A stretch of DNA of 64,000 nt from Klebsiella michiganensis (GTDB lineage: Bacteria > Pseudomonadota > Gammaproteobacteria > Enterobacterales > Enterobacteriaceae), in assembly GCF_002925905.1 (NCBI RefSeq), contig NZ_PRDB01000001.1, forward strand, positions 1,240,001-1,304,000, written 5' to 3'. The notes under the pieces were generated by a model. The model was not told the origin of the DNA and did no database searches. It saw only the letters and a list, made by a program, of their open reading frames with translations. The number at the start of each line of letters is the position of its first letter. The stretch's first letter is position 1. This document shows positions 10,506-19,914 of this stretch, piece after piece. The position numbers and the translations under genes are program-made.

Positions 10506-11041
10506 CAGCTTTCCTTGTCGAAGGGATAACGTTCCAGCGCCTGATAGCGGGTACGCCCGCGGCTAAAGCTGGATTCGTAGAGCACAAATTCGTTGACCGC
10601 AAACGCCCAGCTAAATCCGGGCGGTGGAATCGGCACCGCGTGGCGCGCGTCGCGCAGCAGGGTGATATGCGGATGAAACGGCTGCGGGCTCTGATAGCAG
10701 CCGCTGCGGGCGGCCTGGGCGCGCAGCATATTCGCTAATTGCAGCACCCCGCGCGGCGGCTGACGGGTGCCCAGCCACACTACCCGCGAACGCAGCCACT
10801 GCCCGGCATCGTCAAGCGTCAGGGTAAAGCCCGGCTGGCGGATCCGTCCGGCCATCGCTGACAGCGCCCGCTGCTTGTCCGCGCTCACCTCGCCAAGAAA
10901 CGCCAGCGTCAGATGGAGGTTAGCCGCCGCCACCGGTCGACCCGCATCGCCGGGAAAGCTGGCGGCGCGCCAGTGCACGATCTGCTGCTGAACGTCCCCG
11001 GGAAGTTCAATGGCGAAAAACAGCCTTTTCGGCTCGGACAT
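10505..11041 (-). CDS. thpR: RNA 2',3'-cyclic phosphodiesterase ThpR (LigT)
   Basis: 2H phosphoesterase, 178 residues, which hydrolyses 2',3'-cyclic phosphodiester ends of RNA and was first described as a 2'-5' RNA ligase. Both HxTx catalytic motifs are visible: HLTL near residue 43 and HITL near residue 125. It is the first gene of a thpR-sfsA pair and is divergent from hrpB, with 72 bp between the starts. Confidence 0.95.
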   Translation of the reverse strand: MSEPKRLFFAIELPGDVQQQIVHWRAASFPGDAGRPVAAANLHLTLAFLGEVSADKQRALSAMAGRIRQPGFTLTLDDAGQWLRSRVVWLGTRQPPRGVLQLANMLRAQAARSGCYQSPQPFHPHITLLRDARHAVPIPPPGFSWAFAVNEFVLYESSFSRGRTRYQALERYPFDKES

Positions 11042-11113
11042 GATAGAGACTCGGTAATGAATTACCGGGATGCTACAATGCTTGCCCGCAAATGTTAACC
11101 TCCGGAGCGTTTC

Positions 11114-13543
11114 GTGTCCTCATTGCCGGTTGCCGCCGTCCTCCCTGAACTTCTCTCTGCCCTGCAGCATGCGCCGCAGGTTCTGCTTAATGCGCCAACC
11201 GGCGCCGGGAAATCCACCTGGCTGCCGCTGCAAATCCTCGCCGAAGGTAACATCAACGGACGCATAATCCTGCTGGAGCCGCGGCGGCTGGCCGCGCGTA
11301 ACGTGGCGCAGCGGCTGGCGGAACTGCTGGGAGAGAAGCCCGGCGAGACCGTGGGCTATCGCATGCGCGCGGAGACCTGCGTCGGGCCGAACACGCGCCT
11401 CGAAGTGGTGACCGAAGGTATTTTAACGCGGATGATCCAGCGCGATCCGGAGCTGAGCGGCGTGGGGCTGGCGATCCTCGATGAATTCCACGAACGCAGC
11501 CTGCAGGCGGATCTGGCGCTGGCGCTGCTGCTCGACGTTCAGCAGGGACTGCGCGACGATCTCAAACTGCTGATTATGTCGGCGACGCTGGACAATGAAC
11601 GCCTGCAGCGGCTGCTGCCGGAGGCGCCGGTTATCGTTTCCGAAGGGCGCGCGTTTCCGGTTGAGCGGCGTTTTCTGCCGCTGCCGGCCCATCAGCGCTT
11701 TGACGAGGCGGTGGCGGTGGCCGCCGCGGAGCTGCTGCGCAGCGAAAATGGCTCAATGCTGCTGTTTCTGCCCGGGGTGGGAGAGATTCAGCGCGTTCAG
11801 GAGCGGCTGGCGGAGCGGGTGGCGAGCGATGTGATCCTTTGCCCCCTGTACGGCGCGCTGCCGCTGAGCGAGCAGCGTAAGGCGATACTGCCCGCGCCCG
11901 CCGGGATGCGCAAGGTGGTGCTGGCGACCAATATCGCCGAAACCAGTCTGACCATCGAGGGGATTCGGCTGGTGGTGGATAGCGCCCAGGAGCGGGTCGC
12001 CCGCTTTGACGCCCGCACCGGGCTCACTCGCCTGGTCACGCAGCGCATCAGCCAGGCCTCAATGACCCAGCGCGCCGGACGCGCCGGGCGTCTGGAACCG
12101 GGGATCTGCCTGCATCTGCTGGCTAAAGAGCAGGCCGAGCGCGCGGCGGCGCAGGGCGACCCGGAAATTCTGCAAAGCGATCTGTCGTCGCTGCTGCTGG
12201 AGCTGCTGCAGTGGGGATGCCAGGACCCGGCCCAGCTCAGCTGGCTGGATCTGCCGCCTGCGACCAACCTGGCGGCGGCCCGGCGTCTGCTCACCGACCT
12301 TTCTGCGCTGGAAGGCGAGCGGCTGTCGGCGCACGGGCGCAAAATGGCGGCGTTGGGCAACGATCCGCGCCTGGCGGCGATGCTGACCGCGGCGGAGGAT
12401 GCCGATGGCGCCGCCACGGCGGCTAAACTGGCGGCGATCCTTGAAGAGCCGCCGCGCGGCGGCAATAGCGATCTTAGCGCGGCGTTTGCCCGTCAGCAGG
12501 GTAACTGGCAGCAGCGGGCGCAGCAGCTGATGAAAAGGCTGGCGGTTCGCGGCGGTCAGCCCGACGCCGACAGCATCGCGGCGCTGCTGGCCTCCGCTTT
12601 TGCCGACCGTATCGCCCATCGTCGCGGCCAGGAGGGGCGCTACCAGCTGGCTAACGGGATGGGGGCGATGCTCGACGCCGACGATGCGCTGGGCCGCCAC
12701 GAATGGCTGATTGCGCCGCTGCTGCTGCAGGGAAGCGCATCGCCGGACGCGCGGATCCTGCTGGCGCTGCCGGTCGATATTCACGCGTTGATTGAGCAGT
12801 GTCCGGCCCTGGCCCGGCGTTCCGATATCGTCGAGTGGGATGAGGCGTTAGGAACGCTGAAGGCCTGGCGGCGCACCTGTATCGGACGCCTGGTGATTAA
12901 GACCCAGCCGCTGGCGAAGCCGTCGGAGGAGGAGCTGCACCAGGCGATGCTCAACGGGATCCGCGAGAAGGGACTGAGCGTGCTCAGCTGGACGCCGGAG
13001 GCGGAGCAGCTGCGTCTGCGGCTACACTGCGCGGCGCGGTGGCTGCCGGAGGAGGCGTGGCCGGCCGTTGACGAGGCGTCGCTGCTGGCCTCGCTTGAAC
13101 AGTGGCTGCTGCCGCAGATGGCGGGCGTCCATTCGCTGCGCGCCCTGAAGGCGCTGGACGTGCGTCAGGCGCTGCAAAACTGGCTGCCGTGGCCGCTGCG
13201 CCAGAAGCTGGACAGCGAGCTGCCCACGCACTATACGGTGCCGACCGGTAGCCGCATCGCCATTCGTTATCACGATGAAAACCCGCCGGCGCTGGCGGTG
13301 CGGATGCAGGAGATGTTTGGCGAGGCGACCACTCCGACTATCGCCCAGGGGCGCGTGCCGCTGGTGCTGGAGCTGCTTTCGCCGGCGCAGCGCCCGCTGC
13401 AGATCACCCGCGATTTAGGCGCCTTCTGGCAGGGGAGCTACCGCGAGGTGCAAAAAGAGATGAAAGGGCGCTATCCCAAGCACGTCTGGCCCGACGATCC
13501 GGCCAATACCGCCCCGACCCGGCGCACCAAAAAGTATTCGTAG
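11114..13543 (+). CDS. hrpB: ATP-dependent helicase HrpB
   Basis: DEAH-family RNA helicase of 809 residues, as in E. coli. Walker A is at about residues 27-35 (APTGAGKST), the DEFH box near residue 122 (LDEFHERS), motif III as SATLD and motif VI as QRAGRAGR. The C-terminus ends in the conserved TRRTKKYS. The start is GTG at 11114, giving MSSLPVAAVLPELL, the family N-terminus. In E. coli mrcB is the next gene; here repeats and the pul cluster intervene. The physiological role is not well defined. Confidence 0.97.
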   Translation: MSSLPVAAVLPELLSALQHAPQVLLNAPTGAGKSTWLPLQILAEGNINGRIILLEPRRLAARNVAQRLAELLGEKPGETVGYRMRAETCVGPNTRLEVVTEGILTRMIQRDPELSGVGLAILDEFHERSLQADLALALLLDVQQGLRDDLKLLIMSATLDNERLQRLLPEAPVIVSEGRAFPVERRFLPLPAHQRFDEAVAVAAAELLRSENGSMLLFLPGVGEIQRVQERLAERVASDVILCPLYGALPLSEQRKAILPAPAGMRKVVLATNIAETSLTIEGIRLVVDSAQERVARFDARTGLTRLVTQRISQASMTQRAGRAGRLEPGICLHLLAKEQAERAAAQGDPEILQSDLSSLLLELLQWGCQDPAQLSWLDLPPATNLAAARRLLTDLSALEGERLSAHGRKMAALGNDPRLAAMLTAAEDADGAATAAKLAAILEEPPRGGNSDLSAAFARQQGNWQQRAQQLMKRLAVRGGQPDADSIAALLASAFADRIAHRRGQEGRYQLANGMGAMLDADDALGRHEWLIAPLLLQGSASPDARILLALPVDIHALIEQCPALARRSDIVEWDEALGTLKAWRRTCIGRLVIKTQPLAKPSEEELHQAMLNGIREKGLSVLSWTPEAEQLRLRLHCAARWLPEEAWPAVDEASLLASLEQWLLPQMAGVHSLRALKALDVRQALQNWLPWPLRQKLDSELPTHYTVPTGSRIAIRYHDENPPALAVRMQEMFGEATTPTIAQGRVPLVLELLSPAQRPLQITRDLGAFWQGSYREVQKEMKGRYPKHVWPDDPANTAPTRRTKKYS

Positions 13544-13551
13544 CCGGAGAG

Positions 13552-13816
13552 TTCCCGGGTTGCGGCATAAACGCCTTACCCGGGCTACCGGACCAACAGC
13601 ACCCGTAGCCCCGCTAAGCGTAGCGCGAGCAGGGGATGTTTTCCCGGGTTGCGGCGTAAACGCCTTACCCGGGCTACCGGACCAACAGCACCCGTAGCCC
13701 TGCTAAGCGCAGCGCGAGCAGGGGATGTTTTCCCGGGTTGCGGCGTTAACGCCTTCCCCGGGCTACCGGACCAGCACCGCCCGTAGCCCTGCTAAGCGCA
13801 GCGCGAGCAGGGGGGT
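13552..13816. repeat. Three tandem copies of an 89-bp REP/BIME-like unit
   Basis: Three near-identical units start at about 13552, 13641 and 13730, a period of exactly 89 bp. Each unit contains two inverted repeats: one with CCCGGGT and ACCCGGG outer arms enclosing GGCG-TAAA-CGCC, and one with CCCTGC and GCAGGG arms (CCCCGC in the first unit). The array fills the gap between the convergent 3' ends of hrpB and pulO. This is the usual site and structure of REP-type bacterial interspersed mosaic elements. It also marks one edge of the inserted pul cluster. Confidence 0.85.
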
Positions 13817-14613
13817 TATACCTGGCTCCACAAAAAGATGCCGCCGCCCGCCAGCGCCAGCCAGGGGCCGAAGGCCAGAGGTTGTTCGAGCGAACGACGG
13901 GTTACCAGGCGCTGCAGCAGCGTCCAGACCAGACCGCTGGCGGAAGCCAGCAGCAGCGTCTGCGGCAGCGGCTGCCAGCCGAGCCACGCGCCGAGCGCCG
14001 CCAGCAGCTTGAAATCGCCGTAGCCCAGCGCCTCTTTACCGGTCAGCAGACGGAACACCCAGTACACCGACCACAGCGACAAATACCCGACCATCGCGCC
14101 AATGACCGCCTCCGCCAGCGGCGCGAAGGTATCGGAAAGATTGAACAGCAGCCCGGCCCACAGCAGCGGCAGCGTCAGCCTGTCAGGCAGCAGCTGCGTT
14201 TGCGCGTCGATGGCGGCGAGGATCAGCAGTACGGACACGAAAATTAGCCCGCCCAGCAGCGGCATGCCCGGAGCCATCAGGTACCCCGCGAGTACAAACA
14301 GCGCGCCGGTCGTCAGCTCCATCAGGGGATAGCGACGCGAGATCGGCTGCCCGCAGCAGCGCGCGCGCCCCCTGAGCCATAAAAAGCTCAGCAGCGGGAT
14401 ATTGTCCCGCCAGGCGATAGGCTGACGGCACTGCGGGCAGAACGACGCGGGGAGGCAGAGATTCACCCCCTCTGCGCGTTCCATCATCAGCGGTAAACGA
14501 TGGATAACGACGTTAAAAAAGCTGCCGAACGCCAGTCCGGACAGGAATAAAAAGCCGCCCCAGATTGACGGGTATTGCGCGGCGAACTCGGGTAACAGCG
14601 CGATATTTTCCAT
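13816..14613 (-). CDS. pulO: Type II secretion prepilin peptidase / N-methyltransferase PulO
   Basis: Inner-membrane aspartic protease that cleaves and N-methylates the pseudopilins PulG, H, I, J and K. It is 265 residues from the ATG at 14613 (MENIALLPEF), which lies 2 bp after the pulN stop; an in-frame start at 14658 would lie inside pulN. The catalytic aspartates Asp136 (AAIDAQT) and Asp200 (GYGDFKL) are present. The cytoplasmic tetracysteine motif is Cys59, Cys62, Cys86 and Cys87. Several hydrophobic helices are visible. It is the last gene of the pulC-O operon. Confidence 0.96.
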   Translation of the reverse strand: MENIALLPEFAAQYPSIWGGFLFLSGLAFGSFFNVVIHRLPLMMERAEGVNLCLPASFCPQCRQPIAWRDNIPLLSFLWLRGRARCCGQPISRRYPLMELTTGALFVLAGYLMAPGMPLLGGLIFVSVLLILAAIDAQTQLLPDRLTLPLLWAGLLFNLSDTFAPLAEAVIGAMVGYLSLWSVYWVFRLLTGKEALGYGDFKLLAALGAWLGWQPLPQTLLLASASGLVWTLLQRLVTRRSLEQPLAFGPWLALAGGGIFLWSQV

Positions 14614-14615
14614 CT

Positions 14616-15374
14616 CTATTTTTTCTCCCCGGAGCGCCACTGCCCCTGCCACTGCCACGGCGTGCGCCCCTGCTCATCTTTGCGGCCGTTTTGCGCGAGC
14701 AGCAGCGTCAGCAGCGCCGGAGCCGTCTGGCGGGTCTGCAGCGTACCGTTAAACGTAAAGCGCCCGTTGGGCGTCAGAACGCCCTGTCCTGCGAGGCTAA
14801 GCTGACGGGAGTCCTGGGTCAGGGCGACAGCCAGCGCGCCCGCCGGGGTACAGCTTAATTTGCCGTTGACCTGGGCCAGTTCGAGCGACCCGGCGGGGGA
14901 GCTGAGCGCCGCGTCCCGCCACTGCACGGTGCTGGCGGTCATCTGTCGGCAACCGCCGGCGTTAAAGCGGGCCTCGGGCAGCGTCAGCACAACCTGACCG
15001 CGGGCCTCCAGCGGTATGCCGGATGCTAACCGCTGGCCGATCGTCCGGGCCGGCGCCGCGAGTCGTCCCTCGCGCACCACAACGTCGTTCAGACCGTGCA
15101 GCCAGGCCTGGCCGCGCAGGCCGGAGGGGTCGTTAAACGCGATATGCCAGCCGGGAAGCCACGACGAAAAGCCAAACTCCCAGCGTAAATGGGCGATGTC
15201 AAAACCGCGCCAGCTGGCCTGACGGGCTTCTCCTTGCCACAGGGTGCCCGTGGTTTCGCCGAGCCGCGCGCCGTCCGGTAGCGCCAGAGTGAGCAGCCGC
15301 GCCGGCGCGCTAAACAGCAGCCAGAAGAGATAGACCGCCGCCAGCAGCAGGGCGATAGTGAGTTTATTTTTCAT
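14616..15374 (-). CDS. pulN: Type II secretion protein PulN (GspN)
   Basis: GspN family, 252 residues, with one N-terminal membrane anchor (about residues 5-27) and a periplasmic domain. GspN is not universal in type II systems, and I recall that PulN was found dispensable for pullulanase secretion in reconstructed systems. Two cysteines (CRQM near 142 and LSCT near 175) could form a disulfide. The start overlaps pulM by 11 bp. Confidence 0.94.
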   Translation of the reverse strand: MKNKLTIALLLAAVYLFWLLFSAPARLLTLALPDGARLGETTGTLWQGEARQASWRGFDIAHLRWEFGFSSWLPGWHIAFNDPSGLRGQAWLHGLNDVVVREGRLAAPARTIGQRLASGIPLEARGQVVLTLPEARFNAGGCRQMTASTVQWRDAALSSPAGSLELAQVNGKLSCTPAGALAVALTQDSRQLSLAGQGVLTPNGRFTFNGTLQTRQTAPALLTLLLAQNGRKDEQGRTPWQWQGQWRSGEKK

Positions 15375-15849
15375 CGCTGCGCTCCAGCACCAGCGTATTA
15401 ATCGTCACCCAACCGGGCTGCTGCGCCACGGCGGTCACCGCCAGGGTGGCGGTGGTCATCCCCGCCTGCCCCAGCGCGTCCAGCCATGCCATCAGCGCCT
15501 GGAAATCGGCGGGCTGCACGGTAAGGCTCAGGCGGGAGCCCTGCGGCTGCAGGCGAACGATAGCGATACCGTGGCGGCCAGCTTCGCGCATAATCACCGT
15601 CGAGGGTTCTTCCGGCGCGGCAGAAGGTTTCCGCTGGTTAAGCTGCTGGAGAAGCGGGGTCTGCTGGCGCATCCACCGCAGGCTGGACTGCTCCCTGGCC
15701 AGCGTTTGCCGCCACTGCGCCTCGCGATTTTGCCAGGGCTGCCAGAGGGCGTAATAAATCAGGCCAATAAGCAGCATGACGCCCATCCCCAGCAGCAGAT
15801 GCCGTTCGCGGCGCGTACGCTGTTGCCATAAGGCGAGCAGGTTATCCAT
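15364..15849 (-). CDS. pulM: Type II secretion protein PulM (GspM)
   Basis: Inner-membrane platform subunit of 161 residues that pairs with PulL and links the platform to the pseudopilus. A short basic cytoplasmic start (QQRTRRERH) is followed by one transmembrane helix near residues 17-36 and a periplasmic domain with a ferredoxin-like fold in the family. It overlaps pulL by 8 bp and pulN by 11 bp, consistent with tight stoichiometric coupling. Confidence 0.95.
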   Translation of the reverse strand: MDNLLALWQQRTRRERHLLLGMGVMLLIGLIYYALWQPWQNREAQWRQTLAREQSSLRWMRQQTPLLQQLNQRKPSAAPEEPSTVIMREAGRHGIAIVRLQPQGSRLSLTVQPADFQALMAWLDALGQAGMTTATLAVTAVAQQPGWVTINTLVLERSDEK

Positions 15850-17035
15850 CGTTACCCTCCAGCGTCAGACGCCCTTCAATACCGTCGGCGCGCGGCTTCA
15901 TCTCGCCGGTCTGCACGCGAAACCCCGCCCGCGCCCGCTGGCTGAACTGCGCCAGGGCCTGCGATGAAACGGCGGATATCTCCAGCTGCAGCGCGTTGCG
16001 CCCGGCATCATAGCTCAGGGTGCGCAGGCGAATGCCCGGCGTTTCGGCGATGATTTGCTGCAGGGCGCCGAGCCGTGAGATGAGCACTGGCCGGGCGCTC
16101 ACGCTTTCCAGACGGCGCAGATGCTGCTGCATTTGCAGGCGTGGATTGACGAGATTTTTTTCCGCTTTGAACCACTGGCGGTAAAAATCACGGCTGGCCT
16201 GCACGGCGGCGTCGGCCTGACGCGCCAGGGCGAGATGGTCGTGGAGGCGATTTCCGCTCCACAGCAGCAGTAGCGCCAGGGTTGCGACAATCGTCGGCCG
16301 CCAGCGTCGGGGCGTCGGCGGCCGGCGTTTCGCGGCAAAATTGCCCTGGCGTAAGCAGATTTTGCGCGCCTGCGGGTTGCTCGCCGCCAGCGCCAGCAAA
16401 TCCTGCGCCGGGCGAGGCTGCCACGGCGCGGCGATATCCGGCGGCGGTGAGTAGCAGGCGATGGGCGCGAGGTCAGGCCAGTGAACCAGCAGTTCGCCGA
16501 GCCATGGGGTTTCCACCGCCATACCGCTGCACGTCTCGCAGCGAAACAGCCACTGTTCGCCGCAGCGTACGGCGCTCCAGCCGGTCGGGTTCTGCGGCAG
16601 GGCAAGGGCATCCGGCGTCAGGGCCAGCACGTTCAGTCCGAGCCCCTCGCACCAGGCCTGCCATGCGCGCATCTTCTCCCGCCCGACCACCGCCACGGCA
16701 CAGTCGCTTTTATCCCGGTGGATCAGGGCAAAATGGCTCTCTTCGATCTCCGTTGCCAGCTGTTCTTCGAGTAAAAACGCCAGCGCCTGCTGCGCATTTC
16801 GGCGCGCGCCGGCGGGCAGGGTAACGCGATGAAACGCGCAGTCGCTGGCGGGCACCAGCACCCAGGCCGGATGACGCTGCGCCAGCAGGCTGAGCGTCGG
16901 GTCACCAGCGTCAGGATGCCACTCGCCAGTCTGCGCCGCGTCGCCCGGCGCGGCCAGCCGCCATATCGCCGTCGCGGCATCGGGATTGAGGCGAATAATC
17001 AGCACGGCGGCGGAAAAAGTATGGTGGTTATTCAT
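15842..17035 (-). CDS. pulL: Type II secretion protein PulL (GspL)
   Basis: Bitopic inner-membrane subunit of 397 residues that docks the ATPase PulE to the platform. The N-terminal cytoplasmic half is the actin-like GspL domain. A single hydrophobic helix lies near residues 243-260 (TIVATLALLLLW), preceded by a basic stretch, and the C-terminal periplasmic domain contacts PulM. It overlaps pulK and pulM by 8 bp each. Confidence 0.95.
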   Translation of the reverse strand: MNNHHTFSAAVLIIRLNPDAATAIWRLAAPGDAAQTGEWHPDAGDPTLSLLAQRHPAWVLVPASDCAFHRVTLPAGARRNAQQALAFLLEEQLATEIEESHFALIHRDKSDCAVAVVGREKMRAWQAWCEGLGLNVLALTPDALALPQNPTGWSAVRCGEQWLFRCETCSGMAVETPWLGELLVHWPDLAPIACYSPPPDIAAPWQPRPAQDLLALAASNPQARKICLRQGNFAAKRRPPTPRRWRPTIVATLALLLLWSGNRLHDHLALARQADAAVQASRDFYRQWFKAEKNLVNPRLQMQQHLRRLESVSARPVLISRLGALQQIIAETPGIRLRTLSYDAGRNALQLEISAVSSQALAQFSQRARAGFRVQTGEMKPRADGIEGRLTLEGNDG

Positions 17036-18008
17036 CGGCTACCCAATAGATTCCGTAGCGCCGCTGGACGACGCTGAAGGTTCGCCCCTGCTTTTGCAGG
17101 AGACTGCGTTGCTGATAGCGGGCGCTGCCCATCACCACGCTGAATGTGGCGATAAAGCGCTCGCTGTGCACCGCCAGCCACGGACGCGCGGCGGCGGTAT
17201 CGGTTTTTTGTAATAGCGGCTGCGACAGGAAGGCGGCGACGCTGTTCCAGCCGGTGGCCGCGCGGGCCTGCAGCAGCTGCCGGGCTTCGGCGAGGGTGAG
17301 TTCAGCGGGGAAGAGCGCCGCCAGCAGCGCGGCCTGAGCGGGCTGCAGGGTATTGACGTTTACCTGCAGCGTCTCGTCCGCCAGGGCGCAGACGTAGGGC
17401 AGCAGACGCTGATAGAGCGCGGCGTCCATCCCGGCCAGCAGACGCAGTTCGCTGACGTCCTGCAGCGGCTGATTGCCGGTCAGATAGCCGGGGGATTGCG
17501 CCATATAGACTTCGTCTTCCGCGCCGTTCAGCAGCGCCTGGCGATCGCTATCCACCCAGTCGCGCAGGGCGGCGGTCAGCTGTAAGGCGCGCAGCGGCTC
17601 GCTGCCGAGGTTTTCCAGCAGTCGGGTAAAAACCTGCGCGGGATAAGGGATTTCAACGCTTTCGTCGCCGCTGAGCTGGTTAATGGCGTTGAGATTGAAG
17701 CAGGCCTGAGCGTCGGTAATCGTGGCGTAGATCTCGCCATCATTGACCGCAAAGCGGCGCCCCTGCTGGGCCCAGTTCTGCGCCAGATGGGTCTGGTTCG
17801 GCGAGTCGAGCGCGTCGCGTTGCAGCAGCGCCGCCGCCAGGGTTTCCGCCCCCAGCGCGTACCATTTAGCCTGCAGGTTATCGAGGGTAGTGGCGGTTTG
17901 CTGATACATCCGCGCGCTGCGTTCGGTCATGGCGCTCGCCAGCACCATCATCAGAGCGAGGATCAGCAGCACCATAAGCAGGGCGACGCCGCGCTGGCGG
18001 GTATTCAT
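17028..18008 (-). CDS. pulK: Minor pseudopilin PulK (GspK)
   Basis: Large minor pseudopilin of 326 residues that caps the pseudopilus tip with PulI and PulJ. The prepilin cleavage site is Gly7-Val8 (NTRQRG-VALLM), and the mature +5 position is Met, not Glu, which is typical of GspK. The ATG at 18008 is chosen because it starts this leader and overlaps the pulJ stop by 4 bp; an in-frame start at 18113 lies deep inside pulJ. The globular domain follows the N-terminal helix. Confidence 0.95.
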   Translation of the reverse strand: MNTRQRGVALLMVLLILALMMVLASAMTERSARMYQQTATTLDNLQAKWYALGAETLAAALLQRDALDSPNQTHLAQNWAQQGRRFAVNDGEIYATITDAQACFNLNAINQLSGDESVEIPYPAQVFTRLLENLGSEPLRALQLTAALRDWVDSDRQALLNGAEDEVYMAQSPGYLTGNQPLQDVSELRLLAGMDAALYQRLLPYVCALADETLQVNVNTLQPAQAALLAALFPAELTLAEARQLLQARAATGWNSVAAFLSQPLLQKTDTAAARPWLAVHSERFIATFSVVMGSARYQQRSLLQKQGRTFSVVQRRYGIYWVADE

Positions 18009-18601
18009 TGGCTGCCTCCTGGCGTAAGCAGAAACAGCCGGCGGATCTCGCCGGACTGTTCCAGCGTCAGGGTGACTTCCAGCCCCTGCGGCAGCGTCTG
18101 CGTCTGCTGCCATTCATCCTGCCAGCGGCCGCTGGCGTAAAAGCGCAGGCGAAACGCCTGCACGTTGCGCTGCATAACGGTCACCGTGGGCAGACTACCG
18201 GGCAGCGGGTCCTGCTGGTCGTAGCTCAGACGCTCCAGCCGATCCCCGCGCAGGCGGTAGCTGACGTTCTGAATTTCCGAACGCGGCAGGATCCCCAAAG
18301 GATTGGGCCAGCCGTTGCGGTTAAAGGCGATCGCCCAGTCGTCGCTGCCGAGCTGAAAACGTCCGGCAAAAAAGAGGCTCGCGCTGTCGCGGCTGCGGCG
18401 GGGAATGATTTGGCTAAAGTCCGCCGCCATCTGGCTGAACGTTAGCTGTAACGCCTGCATGCGCCCGCCCTTATCGCGGGTGAGCGTATCGGCGCGCATC
18501 ACGTTTTGCAGCACCGTGACCGCAGCGACGCTGAGCGCGGCGAGGATAGCCAGCGCCAGCAGCATTTCGACGAGGGTAAATCCGCGAGCGCGCTGGATCA
18601 T
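18005..18601 (-). CDS. pulJ: Minor pseudopilin PulJ (GspJ)
   Basis: Minor pseudopilin of 198 residues, part of the I-J-K tip complex that starts pseudopilus assembly. The type IV prepilin signal is RARG-FTLVE: cleavage after Gly7 and Glu at mature position +5 (residue 12). A hydrophobic helix follows to about residue 30. It overlaps both pulI and pulK by 4 bp. Confidence 0.95.
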   Translation of the reverse strand: MIQRARGFTLVEMLLALAILAALSVAAVTVLQNVMRADTLTRDKGGRMQALQLTFSQMAADFSQIIPRRSRDSASLFFAGRFQLGSDDWAIAFNRNGWPNPLGILPRSEIQNVSYRLRGDRLERLSYDQQDPLPGSLPTVTVMQRNVQAFRLRFYASGRWQDEWQQTQTLPQGLEVTLTLEQSGEIRRLFLLTPGGSQ

Positions 18602-18963
18602 GGCGGCGTCACGTAGGTGCGCAGCGAAGAGACGGGCATTTTATCGCTTTTGGCGCGGCGGACTTCAACGTCCAGCGCCCGCAGCTGCGGCAGGTCGGTC
18701 TCCACCCCCTGCCAGCGAATGTGCCAGCTGACGCCCGCCGCCTGCACCGTGGTTTCCGACCAGCTCAGCGCGGGCCAGCGATTTTCCAGCCGGAGCTGCA
18801 CCAGCTGATTATCCGCCAGCCAGCCGGCCAGGGTTTTCTCCTCCATACGACCCAGCTGGCGGGTTTGCTGGAGCGTGGCCTGCATCACCGCCAGCCCGGC
18901 GAGGGCGAAGACCGCCAGGGCGACCATCACTTCAATCAGCGTCATACCGGCCTGCTTTTTCAT
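18598..18963 (-). CDS. pulI: Minor pseudopilin PulI (GspI)
   Basis: Minor pseudopilin of 121 residues. The prepilin leader MKKQAG is followed by MTLIE, with Glu at mature +5 (residue 11) and a hydrophobic helix to about residue 27. With PulJ and PulK it forms the tip complex. ATG start, overlapping the pulH stop by 4 bp. Confidence 0.95.
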   Translation of the reverse strand: MKKQAGMTLIEVMVALAVFALAGLAVMQATLQQTRQLGRMEEKTLAGWLADNQLVQLRLENRWPALSWSETTVQAAGVSWHIRWQGVETDLPQLRALDVEVRRAKSDKMPVSSLRTYVTPP

Positions 18964-19472
18964 GGCGCCTCCTGCGGTTCGGGCAGGCTTTCGCCGCGCG
19001 CATTAAACGCGATACCCGGTCCCTCGCCGACGGTCAACCGGAACGGCGTCATCTCACCGCCGGGAAAGATCAGCACATCGGGATTGTCGCCCGGCGTCCA
19101 GGCCTCGCCCTGCGGAAAAGTGAGATGCAGCGTGTTCCCGGCGACGCTGCCCGAGGTGGCGACGCGTCCGGCGCGCAGGGGGAGCCAGCGATAGCCGTTC
19201 CAGTCGTCGCCGGCCGGGGGCGGGTCGTTGCTTTCGCGGGGCTGTAAGACCAGAAACTGCCAGCGATCGGGATGCACCGAGGCGCCAAAAAACTGGCCGG
19301 TTTGCAGCCCTCGCTGCTGGACAAAGCGCAGCTGCGCCTCAAAGCGCGCCAGCGCCTGCGCCGAGCTATCGTCGCGCGAGGCGGGGAAGGCCAGCATCAC
19401 CATGCCCGCGCTGACGCCGATCAGCAGCAAAATGAGCATCATCTCCAGCAACGTAAAGCCGCGCTGTCGCAC
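18960..19472 (-). CDS. pulH: Minor pseudopilin PulH (GspH)
   Basis: Minor pseudopilin of 170 residues that sits between the PulG fibre and the tip complex. The leader is MRQRG followed by FTLLE, with Glu at mature +5 (residue 10). The start codon is GTG at 19472, sharing its first base with the last base of the pulG stop (TAGTG), which implies translational coupling to the abundant PulG. Confidence 0.94.
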   Translation of the reverse strand: MRQRGFTLLEMMLILLLIGVSAGMVMLAFPASRDDSSAQALARFEAQLRFVQQRGLQTGQFFGASVHPDRWQFLVLQPRESNDPPPAGDDWNGYRWLPLRAGRVATSGSVAGNTLHLTFPQGEAWTPGDNPDVLIFPGGEMTPFRLTVGEGPGIAFNARGESLPEPQEAP

Positions 19473-19894
19473 TATTTCTTCCCGATTGTCCAGTTGCCGA
19501 TATCGTCATTGCTCTCCGGTACGCCGTCCGGCCCGAGGCTGAAAATATCCACCTGTCCGTGCTGGCCGGGGCTCAGCAGCTGGTAATCGCTGCCCCAGGG
19601 ATCCTGCGGCAGACGGCGAATATAGCCGCCTTCAGGATAGTTGCGCGCGTGCGGCTCGGCCGATGGCGCGCTGACCAGCGCCTGCAGCCCCTGCTCGGTG
19701 GTGGGATAGCGGCTGTTATCCAGTTTGTACATGTCCAGCGCCCCCTCGAGCGCCACAAGATCGCTGACCACTTTTTGCCGGTCGGCCTTTTCCTTGTTGC
19801 CCATCAGGTTGGGCACCACGAGGCTGGCGAGCACGCCGAGGATAACAATCACCACCATGATTTCCAGTAAGGTGAATCCGCGCTGTCGTTGCAT
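19472..19894 (-). CDS. pulG: Major pseudopilin PulG (GspG)
   Basis: Main subunit of the type II pseudopilus, 140 residues, matching the Klebsiella PulG I remember almost residue for residue. The leader MQRQRG is cleaved before FTLLE, with Glu at mature +5. C-terminal residues of the calcium-binding loop are seen (GPDGVPESNDD). The ATG at 19894 has a GGAGAAA ribosome binding site; an in-frame start at 19906 is less likely because it would lengthen the leader. Confidence 0.97.
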   Translation of the reverse strand: MQRQRGFTLLEIMVVIVILGVLASLVVPNLMGNKEKADRQKVVSDLVALEGALDMYKLDNSRYPTTEQGLQALVSAPSAEPHARNYPEGGYIRRLPQDPWGSDYQLLSPGQHGQVDIFSLGPDGVPESNDDIGNWTIGKK

Positions 19895-19914
19895 ATTTTT
19901 CTCCATTAGAACAA

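Noticed and set aside
13552-13816. CRISPR array
   Set aside because: Units are contiguous with no unique spacers, and no cas genes are nearby; the period and hairpins fit REP-type repeats.
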